In this document: piece by piece, positions 35,967 through 43,381 of the stretch
Layout: each line of letters begins with the position of its first letter
Numbering within the stretch: the first letter of the stretch is position 1
Program-made: the position numbers and the translations under genes
Notes under the pieces: model-generated
The model's input: only the letters and a program-made list of their open reading frames with translations
What the model was told of the DNA's origin: nothing
The model's database searches: none
Assembly: GCF_018343535.1 (NCBI RefSeq)
Contig: NZ_JAGYPF010000003.1
Span: 124,001 to 188,000, forward strand
From: Neobacillus rhizophilus
GTDB lineage: Bacteria; Bacillota; Bacilli; Bacillales; Cytobacillaceae
Direction of reading: 5' to 3'
Length of the DNA: 64,000 bases

Positions 35967-36116
35967 ATTTTGGTATGTAACGAATTGTTCCGATTGGTGA
36001 TTACCGCTTAGGAAATTTCGAATATCTTCTACCGATAATCCAATCTTCTTAGCTTCCATAATTAGTACCAGCCACTCCTTGTCAAGCTTCTCCATCTGCT
36101 CAATCCCCAAATTCAT
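35943..36116 (-). CDS. sinI: SinI-family antirepressor, 57 residues
   Basis: A short protein starting MNLGIEQMEKLDKEWLVLIM, continuing EAKKIGLSVEDIRNFLSGNH and ending in a polar tail. LDKEWLVLIMEAKKIGLSVEDIRNFL is the SinI dimerisation motif, closely matching the C-terminal hook of the facing sinR product (DNDWMNLVKEAMTSGVSKDQFREFL). It should bind SinR and block DNA binding. The start is ATG 36116 after GGGGG. It is not tandem with sinR but convergent, sharing a terminator. A c-di-GMP-I riboswitch (36145-36242) ends about 30 bases before its start, so c-di-GMP probably controls it. Confidence 0.88.
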   Translation of the reverse strand: MNLGIEQMEKLDKEWLVLIMEAKKIGLSVEDIRNFLSGNHQSEQFVTYQNEKASYKN

Positions 36117-36144
36117 TTTAACAACCCCCTAAAATACTTACCCG

Positions 36145-36242
36145 TATTTCAGGCAGCCCGGCCATCATAGCTTCTCCTATTTCCACCTTAGACCCTCGGC
36201 TTTGCGTCCTTGATTTTCACCAAGTTTGCCTTTTTCTGAAAA
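36145..36242 (-). ncRNA. c-di-GMP-I (GEMM-I) riboswitch upstream of sinI
   Basis: The minus strand carries the GEMM-I core in order: AGGCAAACTTGG, the GAAA tetraloop hairpin CTTGGT-GAAA-ATCAAG, GGACGCAAAGCC, GGGTCTAAGG (the tetraloop receptor side), a variable hairpin, then ATGATGGCCGGGCTGCC. An outer P1 pairs TTTCAG with CTGAAA. Spacing and invariant blocks fit the class. Downstream, AAATAC-GGGTAA-GTATTT can form a small hairpin just before the GGGGG ribosome site of sinI; no T-run terminator is seen, so control may be translational. Whether it is an on or off switch cannot be read. Confidence 0.92.
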
Positions 36243-36640
36243 ATAACTGTCTATTTATTATTTCATTAGTTCATCTTTTCTAGGACTAAATTCACACTAA
36301 CTCTTTAGTAAGTTCATTATAACTAGTCCTTTTATAACAAAGTGTTAGTTTTTGTCAGCATTTTTAATATTCCGAACCTCTTTTTTAGACATTTTTTGAC
36401 AAACCCCCACACTTTTTCCTCTAATTACCATTACCTAAAATTGGAATATATAAATAATAGAGAATTTAAAGTCGAATATTCTCCTAATTTGTGGGAAGAA
36501 AAATTTTCTTTATTTATTTTGGGCTCTGATTTTATGACGAAAACATTTGTCTAATTTGTGACGATTAGCATATAATATTAACAACATAACAAAACACAGA
36601 ATATTATTAATATTCCGAATAAAAATAGAGGTGATAGGCA
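36243..36640. other. Gap with promoters of sinI and of the small gene at 36641
   Basis: AT-rich. On the plus strand TTGTCT (36547-36552), an 18-bp spacer and TATAAT (36571-36576) form a good promoter for the small membrane protein. The sinI/riboswitch promoter should lie around 36250-36320 on the minus strand; no clear consensus was picked out. A 70-codon open frame at 36342-36554 has no ribosome site and is not called. Confidence 0.55.
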
Positions 36641-36766
36641 TTGACCATTGTTCATGTGTTAAACTTTTCAATCCCCATTGCTTTTATGGTATTTGCAGGT
36701 TATTTCTTAGACCGCATCTGCAAGCCTGCCAAATTAGAAGAAAAAGCTGGTGAAGAGGAATTGTAA
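36641..36766 (+). CDS. Small single-helix membrane protein, 41 residues
   Basis: TTG start after GAGGTGATAGGCA. The product MTIVHVLNFSIPIAFMVFAG, then YFLDRICKPAKL and an acidic tail EEKAGEEEL, has one clear membrane helix (about 6-24) and a short cytoplasmic-type charged tail. No family recognised. It has its own promoter (36547-36576). Its last codons form one arm of its terminator. Real gene status is supported by promoter, ribosome site and terminator together. Confidence 0.65.
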   Translation: MTIVHVLNFSIPIAFMVFAGYFLDRICKPAKLEEKAGEEEL

Positions 36767-36792
36767 AAATTCTCTCCTCGCCAGCTTTTTTT
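36741..36792. terminator. Terminator overlapping the 41-residue gene
   Basis: Outer stem AAAAAGCTGG/CCAGCTTTTT extended inward by GAGGA-like/TCCTC pairing, with a T-run. The first arm is inside the coding region. It may also end the facing minus-strand gene. Confidence 0.8.
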
Positions 36793-36804
36793 ACTAATCA
36801 GAAT

Positions 36805-37179
36805 TTATTTAAACCGTTTTTCTACCTTTTGTTCGTAATTTTTAAAAATGGACGAATTTGTTTTCGCCCCCCGTTTTGACATCAATTGATTAAAGCGAAG
36901 GAGCTTTTCATTTAACTTTTTTTGCAAATCTTCTTTCTCGCCGCTGTCGTCACATTTTTTGATGAGATCCTCGATGCTCATCATCTCTTTGCGTAAATGG
37001 TTTTCCTCTTCTGTAAAGCCAGCATTTTTCATGATTTTGTAAGCCATCCGAAGCTCTTCAGGAATACCTGATAAATCATCAAGCTTAAGGGGTTTTCCAT
37101 ATCCAGGAAGGTTATCAAATTCACCATCTTTGTATGCTTTTTTAATCCGATCTTCTGAGACAATATGAAACATATCCAT
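36805..37179 (-). CDS. DUF1992 (DnaJ homologue subfamily C member 28-like) protein
   Basis: A 124-residue soluble protein: MDMFHIVSEDRIKKAYKDGE, FDNLPGYGKPLKLDDLSGIPEELRMAYKIMKNAGF, then charged helices. The FDNLPGxGKPLxLDD motif defines DUF1992. The domain occurs in proteins named after DNAJC28 but has no J domain here and no known function. ATG 37179 fits AAGGAGG; the upstream start at 37209 is not needed. It is monocistronic. Confidence 0.82.
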   Translation of the reverse strand: MDMFHIVSEDRIKKAYKDGEFDNLPGYGKPLKLDDLSGIPEELRMAYKIMKNAGFTEEENHLRKEMMSIEDLIKKCDDSGEKEDLQKKLNEKLLRFNQLMSKRGAKTNSSIFKNYEQKVEKRFK

Positions 37180-37312
37180 GTTCTTGCCCTCCTTTTTTAG
37201 CATACTCACTATATTTATTATAACAAAGCTCCATTTCGGTTGAAAAATAAATCGGTAATGTTTTCAGCTTTATTGGGGCATGCTACAAGCGATAACGAAA
37301 GGAGTGTTAGAC

Positions 37313-37513
37313 TTGGCACGTGGAGAACATTTTAATCATAAAAACAAAAACCATCCGGGTGAATTCCCCAAGAACACCATGACCGAGAGTCATGCTGAGC
37401 AGGCAATCGGGGATGAAGAATTTATTGTCACCCAGGAGGCCTTCAAAAATAGAATTGAGGAAGAGGACACCAGGCAGGATACCGCCCGCCTGCTTCCTGA
37501 GCAGACAGAGTAA
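37313..37513 (+). CDS. Hypothetical small hydrophilic protein, 66 residues
   Basis: TTG start nine bases after AAAGGAG. The sequence begins MARGEHFNHKNKNHPGEFPK and continues with acidic, helix-prone segments (EQAIGDEEFIVTQEAFKNRI, EEEDTRQDTARLL). No membrane helix or signal peptide. No family recognised. A clear terminator follows directly. Confidence 0.6.
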   Translation: MARGEHFNHKNKNHPGEFPKNTMTESHAEQAIGDEEFIVTQEAFKNRIEEEDTRQDTARLLPEQTE

Positions 37514-37541
37514 AAGGCGTGAAGAGTTTTCACGCCTTTTT
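37512..37541. terminator. Shared terminator of the 66-aa gene and hutH
   Basis: Stem AAAAGGCGTGAA/TTCACGCCTTTT with a GAGT-type loop and T-runs on both strands between convergent genes. Confidence 0.88.
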
Positions 37542-37548
37542 ACACTGT

Positions 37549-39066
37549 TTATTTTTCGAAGCTTAATTTCTTCATAAACTGAGAAAATTCCACGGTTTTC
37601 AGCCATTCTGCCAGTCTTTCGATATCCTTTGAGAAGATGCGGTCCTGGTTAATGGATGCCACCTGCTCACGACCTTTTTCATAGAAGTTCTTCGTATGGG
37701 TCGCCATTTTCTCTACACCGCGATATTCGACGGCCTGCATGGCGCAAATCATCTCAATCGCAAGGACTCTGCGGGTATTTTGGATTATTTGATATGCATG
37801 CCTTGATGCAATCGTCCCCATGCTTACATGATCCTCTTGGTTTGCCGATGATGGAATGGAATCCACACTTGCTGGATGTGCCAAAGTTTTATTTTCTGAA
37901 ACAAGGGCAGCGGCTGCATACTGCATAATCATTGCCCCTGATTGAAGGCCTGGCTGCGGGCTTAAAAACGGCGGCAGATCGCTTAATTGCGGATTAACTA
38001 ACCGTTCCACACGACGTTCCGAAATATTAGCAAGCTCTGCTACTGCGATTTTCATAAAGTCCATTGCAAATGCAATTGGCTGCCCGTGGAAGTTTCCACC
38101 GGAGATGACCTTTTCCCCGTCATCAAAAATCAATGGGTTATCGGTCGCTGCATTCATTTCGATTTCCAGCTTTTCTTTTACATAATCAAGGGCTTGCCAG
38201 GAAGCACCTTGAACCTGTGGGATGCAGCGAAGAGAGTAAGCATCCTGAACCCTCAGTTCTCCCTGCATCGTTGTTAATAAGCTGTCACTCAAATAGCGGC
38301 GGATTCTTGCTGCTGTATCAATCTGTTGCTGGTAGCCTCTTGCCACTTGAACCTCTTCTGCAAAAGCATCGAGAATTCCGTTTAACCCTTCAATCGTCAT
38401 GGAGGCAATCAATTCACTTTCGAAAGCAAGCTGCTCTGCTTCTAGGTATCCGACGACCCCCATAGCTGTCATGGCCTGCGTTCCGTTAATGAGAGCAAGA
38501 CCTTCTTTAGCCTCAAGTGTTAGTGGGAAAAGACCTTCCTGCTGAAGTGCTTTGCCTGCTTCCACACGCTCGCCTTTATAGAATACTTCGCCTTCACCTA
38601 CAACCACTAATGCCAAATGGGATAATGGCGCCAAATCCCCGCTAGCACCTAGTGAACCCTGCTGTGGAATAACCGGAATAATGTCTTTGTTAGCTAGCTC
38701 AATCAGTCTTTCAATGACTACCGGACGAATGCCTGAGTAACCTTTTAACAGGGCATTGGCACGAAGAACGACCATTGCTTTTGACACCACTTCTGGGAAT
38801 GGCTCCCCTACTCCACAGGCATGCGAGCGGATTAAATTCAACTGCAGATCCTGTACATGTTCTTTATCGATAAGTACATCGCTGAACTTTCCAAACCCGG
38901 TATTGATTCCATAAACCACTCTACGCTCAGAAACAATTCGTTCCACTGCTTCCCGGCTCTTGGCTGCTGCCTCCATGCTTTGTTCCGAAGCGCCAACCTT
39001 TTGGCCGCGGTACAATACTTCCTTCATTTGCTCCAATGTTAGACTGTTACCTGTTAATGTGATCAT
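37549..39066 (-). CDS. hutH: Histidine ammonia-lyase
   Basis: About 505 residues, the usual HutH length. It deaminates histidine to urocanate, the first step of histidine use. The self-made MIO cofactor comes from Ala-Ser-Gly in [32 protein letters not shown] near the N terminus and [12 protein letters not shown] carry further active-site residues. The rest of the hut operon (hutU, hutI, hutG) is not next to it. An in-frame ATG at 39120 lies inside a long hairpin, so ATG 39066 after GGAGTGGAG is the likely start. Expression is probably controlled through the hairpin leader at 39103-39150. Confidence 0.92.
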   Translation of the reverse strand: MITLTGNSLTLEQMKEVLYRGQKVGASEQSMEAAAKSREAVERIVSERRVVYGINTGFGKFSDVLIDKEHVQDLQLNLIRSHACGVGEPFPEVVSKAMVVLRANALLKGYSGIRPVVIERLIELANKDIIPVIPQQGSLGASGDLAPLSHLALVVVGEGEVFYKGERVEAGKALQQEGLFPLTLEAKEGLALINGTQAMTAMGVVGYLEAEQLAFESELIASMTIEGLNGILDAFAEEVQVARGYQQQIDTAARIRRYLSDSLLTTMQGELRVQDAYSLRCIPQVQGASWQALDYVKEKLEIEMNAATDNPLIFDDGEKVISGGNFHGQPIAFAMDFMKIAVAELANISERRVERLVNPQLSDLPPFLSPQPGLQSGAMIMQYAAAALVSENKTLAHPASVDSIPSSANQEDHVSMGTIASRHAYQIIQNTRRVLAIEMICAMQAVEYRGVEKMATHTKNFYEKGREQVASINQDRIFSKDIERLAEWLKTVEFSQFMKKLSFEK

Positions 39067-39102
39067 TTCTCTCCACTCCTCTATTACTTTAGTAAGATAA
39101 AG

Positions 39103-39150
39103 AAAGAGGCTGGATTCCATTTCTGATTAGATTTGGAATCCAGCCTCTTT
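39103..39150 (-). promoter_or_regulatory. hutH leader hairpin (candidate attenuator)
   Basis: A perfect 17-bp stem AAAGAGGCTGGATTCCA/TGGAATCCAGCCTCTTT with a 14-base loop lies between a TTGACA promoter and hutH. On the minus strand it is followed by CTTTATCTT, only partly T-rich. A 22-codon reading frame ends in its loop. Confidence 0.7.
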
Positions 39151-39195
39151 AATAAACGTTATAAAATTTTGAACGGTTCTTCGGCGCTGCCTCAT
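39127..39195 (-). CDS. Possible leader peptide of hutH, 22 residues
   Basis: ATG 39195 with a weak GGGTGA site nine bases upstream. The product starts MRQRRRTVQNFITFIKEAGF. It is arginine-rich at the N terminus and has no His. Its stop codon lies in the loop of the 17-bp hairpin, so ribosome position could affect hairpin formation. It could also be chance. Confidence 0.35.
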   Translation of the reverse strand: MRQRRRTVQNFITFIKEAGFQI

Positions 39196-39237
39196 GATTT
39201 TTTCACCCATTCTAAAAATTATTATTAGTTTGATAAT

Positions 39238-39267
39238 ATTTTATGTGACAGATACCTTGCCTGTCAA
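39238..39267 (-). promoter_or_regulatory. hutH promoter
   Basis: TTGACA (39267-39262), an 18-bp spacer and TAAAAT (39243-39238) on the minus strand, about 35 bp before the leader ATG. Confidence 0.65.
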
Positions 39268-39317
39268 CCAAATTTTCTGAATTTTAGCGCATTATCACTT
39301 TAGCAGGATAATGAATG

Positions 39318-39361
39318 AAAGAGGCTATTCATAAAGAAATTCAATCTTCTTGAATAGCCCC
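39318..39361 (-). terminator. Terminator of topB
   Basis: Stem GGCTATTCA/TGAATAGCC with a long loop, followed by TCTTTCATTC on the minus strand. The outer AGAGGCT..AGCC pattern resembles the hutH leader hairpin nearby. Confidence 0.7.
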
Positions 39362-39373
39362 TTAAGTATGGTG

Positions 39374-41563
39374 TTAATCAAACTTCAACCCTTTTAACGC
39401 GTCAGCCAACGCACTATTCAAGGGTTCTTCATCTTTGTGCTGGTTCTTTAAATATTTTTGTACTGTCCGTTTATCCACTTTCCCACCGGATTCTTTTTTC
39501 CGGCGTTCTTGGAAAACAGAAAGTTTTTCACGATATCCACATTTACATGCGAAGATTTGGCCCTCACCCTCGCCACGAAGCTCAAGTTTTTTATGGCATT
39601 GTGGACAGCGTGCGTTTGTAACACGTGAGACATTTTTACGATGCCCACATTCCCGATCCTGGCAAACGAGCATTTTTCCCTTTTTTCCATTCACTTCAAG
39701 CATTGGTTTTCCACAATCAGGACAATTTTTTGTAGAAATATTATCGTGCTTATATTTTTTACTGCTTGCTTTAATTTCAGCCACGATTTCTTTAGTGTAG
39801 TTTTTCATTTGACCGATAAACACTTCTTTTTTCAACTTGCCATGCGCAATTTGATCAAGCTTTTGTTCCCACTCCGCTGTTAAAGCAGGGGATTTTAGCT
39901 CTTCCGGCACTAAATCCAGCAATTGCCGGCCTTTGGAAGTAATATGAATGTCTTTGCCCCGCTTTTCGATTAAGAACGAGTTGAATAGCTTGTCAATAAT
40001 GTCAGCACGTGTTGCGACCGTTCCCAGTCCACCTGTAGATTTTAATGTTTCTGCGAGCTGTTTATTGTTTGTTTCCATGTACTTTACAGGGTTTTCCATT
40101 GCCGAAAGCAATGTCGCCTCGTTAAAGCGTGCTGGGGGATTTGTTTGTCCAGCCGTTTGCGCGATTAGTTTCACATTTAATGTGTCGCCTTTTTCGATGC
40201 GAGGTAAAATCTGTTCTTTCAGATCATCTGCCACATCATCATCTTCAAAGCGATTATTGTAAACTTCTTTCCAGCCCATTGATAAAATAGTTTTTCCGCG
40301 AGCCACGAAGTTCTCATCACCAATTTTGGCCCGGAGCGTTAACTGCTCGTACTCGAATGCCGGGAATAATACCGCTAAGAACCGTTTTACGACTAAATCA
40401 TATATTTTACGCTCTTTATCTGTGAAGGCTGAGAAGTTTACATAGCTTTCTGTTGGTATTATCGCATGATGATCGGATACTTTGCTGTCATCAACAAAAG
40501 CTTTAGTAGCTTTAATAGGCTTACTTAAGACCTTATTAGCTAATGGACGATATTCACCTATTGCACATGCTTTCAACCGTTCAGGGAGTGTTCCGACAAT
40601 GTCAGAAGAAAGGTAGCGCGAATCGGTACGAGGATACGTTAAAACTTTATGCTGCTCGTACAGCTTTTGCATAATGTTTAACGTTTCCTTAGCAGAGTAG
40701 CCAAAGATTTTATTCGCATCTCGCTGCAATTCTGTTAAATCATAAAGACCCGGGGAAAAAGACTTCTTAGGCTTTTTCTCAATTTCCGTTACAATCGCAT
40801 TTTGTCTGCCAAGCTTTTTGACAATCGACTCAATTTTTTCTTTATCGAAGCTTCGGCTGTTTCCTTTTGCATCCTGCCAAGTCAGCCTTAGTTGGTTGGA
40901 TGTTTGAGCTTCAATACCATAATAGGTTTGTGCTCTGAAGTTTTTGATTTCGTCCTCACGTGCTGCAATCATCGCAACAGTAGGTGTTTGTACACGTCCG
41001 CAGTTTAGTTGGGCATTGAACCTGGTCGTTAAAGCACGTGTTGCATTCAGCCCAATATACCAGTCAGCTTCTGAACGTGCGACAGCTGAAGCATATAAAT
41101 TGTCATAAGACTTACCAGGCTTCAAGTTTGCAAAACCATCTTTAATCGCTTTATCAGTAACAGATGAGATCCATAGACGTTTAATGGGTTTATTGACTTT
41201 TACTTTATCAATAATCCAACGTGCAACTAATTCTCCCTCTCTCCCTGCATCAGTCGCCACGACTATTTCGTTGACATCATTTCTAGTCAGTTGACTCTTA
41301 ACGGCATTAAACTGTTTCCCGGTCTGCCTAATTACTGTTAACTTCAAACGTTCAGGCAGCATTGGCAGATCTTCTAATTTCCATGTTTTATATTTCACAT
41401 CATAATCTTCTGGGTCAGCAAGCGTGACAAGGTGTCCTAGTGCCCAGGTAACGACATATTTATCGCCTTCTAGATACCCATTTCCTTTTTTATTACAATT
41501 AAGCACACGTGCAATATCACGTGCGACAGAAGGTTTTTCAGCAATTACAACACTTTTTGCCAT
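39374..41563 (-). CDS. topB: DNA topoisomerase III
   Basis: A 729-residue type IA topoisomerase. The N-terminal Toprim domain has VIAEKPSVARDIARVL and ATDAGREGELVARWI (acidic Mg-binding set). The catalytic Tyr is in LTYPRTDSRYLSSD. The C-terminal region has zinc ribbons (CPDCGKPM with CQDRECGH; CPQCHKKL with CKCGY). It relaxes negative supercoils and decatenates DNA using single-strand passage. Length and motif order match Bacillus TopB. It starts at ATG with GGATG upstream and has its own terminator. Confidence 0.93.
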   Translation of the reverse strand: MAKSVVIAEKPSVARDIARVLNCNKKGNGYLEGDKYVVTWALGHLVTLADPEDYDVKYKTWKLEDLPMLPERLKLTVIRQTGKQFNAVKSQLTRNDVNEIVVATDAGREGELVARWIIDKVKVNKPIKRLWISSVTDKAIKDGFANLKPGKSYDNLYASAVARSEADWYIGLNATRALTTRFNAQLNCGRVQTPTVAMIAAREDEIKNFRAQTYYGIEAQTSNQLRLTWQDAKGNSRSFDKEKIESIVKKLGRQNAIVTEIEKKPKKSFSPGLYDLTELQRDANKIFGYSAKETLNIMQKLYEQHKVLTYPRTDSRYLSSDIVGTLPERLKACAIGEYRPLANKVLSKPIKATKAFVDDSKVSDHHAIIPTESYVNFSAFTDKERKIYDLVVKRFLAVLFPAFEYEQLTLRAKIGDENFVARGKTILSMGWKEVYNNRFEDDDVADDLKEQILPRIEKGDTLNVKLIAQTAGQTNPPARFNEATLLSAMENPVKYMETNNKQLAETLKSTGGLGTVATRADIIDKLFNSFLIEKRGKDIHITSKGRQLLDLVPEELKSPALTAEWEQKLDQIAHGKLKKEVFIGQMKNYTKEIVAEIKASSKKYKHDNISTKNCPDCGKPMLEVNGKKGKMLVCQDRECGHRKNVSRVTNARCPQCHKKLELRGEGEGQIFACKCGYREKLSVFQERRKKESGGKVDKRTVQKYLKNQHKDEEPLNSALADALKGLKFD

Positions 41564-41754
41564 ATTTAAAACATCCTTTCAAATTACAGTAAGTTAAATA
41601 TAGCATACGTCTCTAATGGATTCAGTAATTCCGAAACTTCAACTACATTATTGCTAAGAAGTGATGGGATAGCTGACTCTTTTTTTTCTTGTATTCCCTT
41701 CCACTTGAATAGTATGATAAATTGGCACCATTTTTGGAAATGAGGATATTATTC

Positions 41755-43026
41755 ATGCGGATTAGAGATTGGGATACGAATTTAAAGGTTCGCCTGTTCG
41801 GTGAGGCGGCCATGAATATTACTTATTGGATGTTCTTTCCGTTTCTGTCGATATATTTTGCAGAGGAATTCGGCAAGAGCAAAGCTGGTTTGTTATTGGT
41901 TTTTTCACAAATATTTGCGGTGGCAGCTAACCTGTTGGGCGGCTACTGTGCCGACCGATTTGGGCGGAAACGAATGATGGTTCTCTCTTCCATCGGGCAA
42001 GGATTTTCCTTTTTAGCTTTTTCAGCAGCAAGTTCTCCCTGGTTTCAGTCCCCCATACTTGGATTCGCAGCGTTTGCGGCGGCCGGTGTTTTCGGCTCCT
42101 TTTATTGGCCAGCAAGCCAGGCCATGGTTGCCGACTTAGTGGAGGAAAAACACCGCGGCCAGGTATTCGCCATATTTTATACATCTATCAATATTGCAGT
42201 AGTCATCGGCCCTATTTTAGGCGGGATTTTTTATGCCCATTACCGCTTTCAGTTATTGCTTGCTGCTGCGATTGTTTGTATGATGCTTGGCATTATATTA
42301 GCAAAATTAACAAAAGAAACAGTGCCCGTTCAAAAAACTTCAGCTTTATCCGTCGACGGAAAATGGTACTATTTTTTAATCAATCAATTTCGGGATTATG
42401 TAATAATTGTACGGGATAAAACGTTTCTCTTGTTTATCGTGGCGGGGGTTTTAGCCGGCCAAACATTCATGCAGTTGGACCTATTGTTTCCTGTGTATAT
42501 GAAGGATGTTGTTCACAATCAAAATCTACTTTCCTTTGGGGATTGGTCATTTAAGGTTGGCGGCGAGCAAGCCTTTGGGTTAGTACTCGCAGAAAACGGT
42601 CTTCTAGTTGCGTTATTAACTGTCATCGTGACCAAATGGACAGCTAATTTTAATGAAAGAAATATTTTCGTATTTTCATCGGTTGTATATGGAGTTTCAT
42701 TGATTCTGTTTAGCCAAACGCAGTGGATTTGGGGATTGATTTTGGCAATGGCGGTATTTACTTTTGCAGAATTAATGGGTGCAGGTCTACAGCAAAGCTT
42801 TGTGTCCAAACTCGCTCCCGAGCATATGCGGGGACAGTACTTTGCTGCCGCGAGCCTGCGCTTTACGCTCAGCCGTACCATTGCCCCGTTGTCCATCCCA
42901 ATGACGGTTTGGATTGGATACAACTGGACATTTTTTGTACTATTTTTGCTTACTCTCCTCAGCGCCTTCTTTTATTGGCTGATGTTTTATTCATTTGAAA
43001 AAGAATCTATTAAACTGGGATCCTAG
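41755..43026 (+). CDS. MFS transporter, YttB-like
   Basis: A 423-residue major facilitator with about twelve helices. It starts MRIRDWDTNLKVRLFGEAAM and has the conserved loop GGYCADRFGRKRMMVLSS between helices 2 and 3, followed by FGSFYWPASQAMVADLVEEK. The pattern fits MFS multidrug or small-molecule exporters such as YttB; substrate unknown. ATG 41755 is eight bases from ATGAGGA. It is followed by a 38-residue gene after about 120 bp. Confidence 0.8.
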   Translation: MRIRDWDTNLKVRLFGEAAMNITYWMFFPFLSIYFAEEFGKSKAGLLLVFSQIFAVAANLLGGYCADRFGRKRMMVLSSIGQGFSFLAFSAASSPWFQSPILGFAAFAAAGVFGSFYWPASQAMVADLVEEKHRGQVFAIFYTSINIAVVIGPILGGIFYAHYRFQLLLAAAIVCMMLGIILAKLTKETVPVQKTSALSVDGKWYYFLINQFRDYVIIVRDKTFLLFIVAGVLAGQTFMQLDLLFPVYMKDVVHNQNLLSFGDWSFKVGGEQAFGLVLAENGLLVALLTVIVTKWTANFNERNIFVFSSVVYGVSLILFSQTQWIWGLILAMAVFTFAELMGAGLQQSFVSKLAPEHMRGQYFAAASLRFTLSRTIAPLSIPMTVWIGYNWTFFVLFLLTLLSAFFYWLMFYSFEKESIKLGS

Positions 43027-43149
43027 CATAGCAGGCTTTAATTATTGTTCAAATTTCAGACAAAAAATTGTACTAAATTATTCACAATTACCCCTTCTAG
43101 TATTATACTTAGAGTGTAAACATTACATATTTCAAAGGCGGTGGACAAA

Positions 43150-43266
43150 GTGGAATTGTCAACATTTATGGCTCCCACTTCATTGTCAGGTATTATTACA
43201 TTTATCGTTTTATTTTCCGCGGGGGTATATTTTAATATAAAGGTTTATGGAAGCAAACTTCAGTAG
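43150..43266 (+). CDS. Small single-helix membrane protein, 38 residues
   Basis: GTG start five bases after AAAGGCGGTGG. The product starts MELSTFMAPTSLSGIITFIV and continues LFSAGVYFNIKVYGSKLQ, with one membrane helix (about 13-29) and a short basic tail. No family recognised. Its stop codon falls inside the terminator hairpin, as with the gene at 36641. Confidence 0.6.
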   Translation: MELSTFMAPTSLSGIITFIVLFSAGVYFNIKVYGSKLQ

Positions 43267-43292
43267 GAACACTGTTCCTGCTGTTTTTTTTT
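43261..43292 (+). terminator. Terminator overlapping the 38-residue gene
   Basis: Stem AGTAGGAAC/GTTCCTGCT with a short loop and a TTTTTTTT run. The first arm includes the stop codon. Confidence 0.85.
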
Positions 43293-43381
43293 GCCTAAAA
43301 ATACACATTACCTCTATCATTTTCTTTTTTAAAATAAAAACGCTACAATAAAAGAAGATTCTGATAAAGGAGATTATACAT

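Noticed and set aside
36342..36554. 70-codon plus-strand frame in the sinI-36641 gap
   Set aside because: No ribosome site, AT-driven composition, and it runs through the promoter region of the next gene.
39067..39120. Longer hutH start at ATG 39120
   Set aside because: This ATG lies in the right arm of the 17-bp hairpin and has no ribosome site; ATG 39066 has one and gives the normal N terminus.
39103..39195. HutP-type antiterminator site
   Set aside because: HutP sites need regularly spaced UAG triplets; only isolated ones are present and no hutP gene is in the window.
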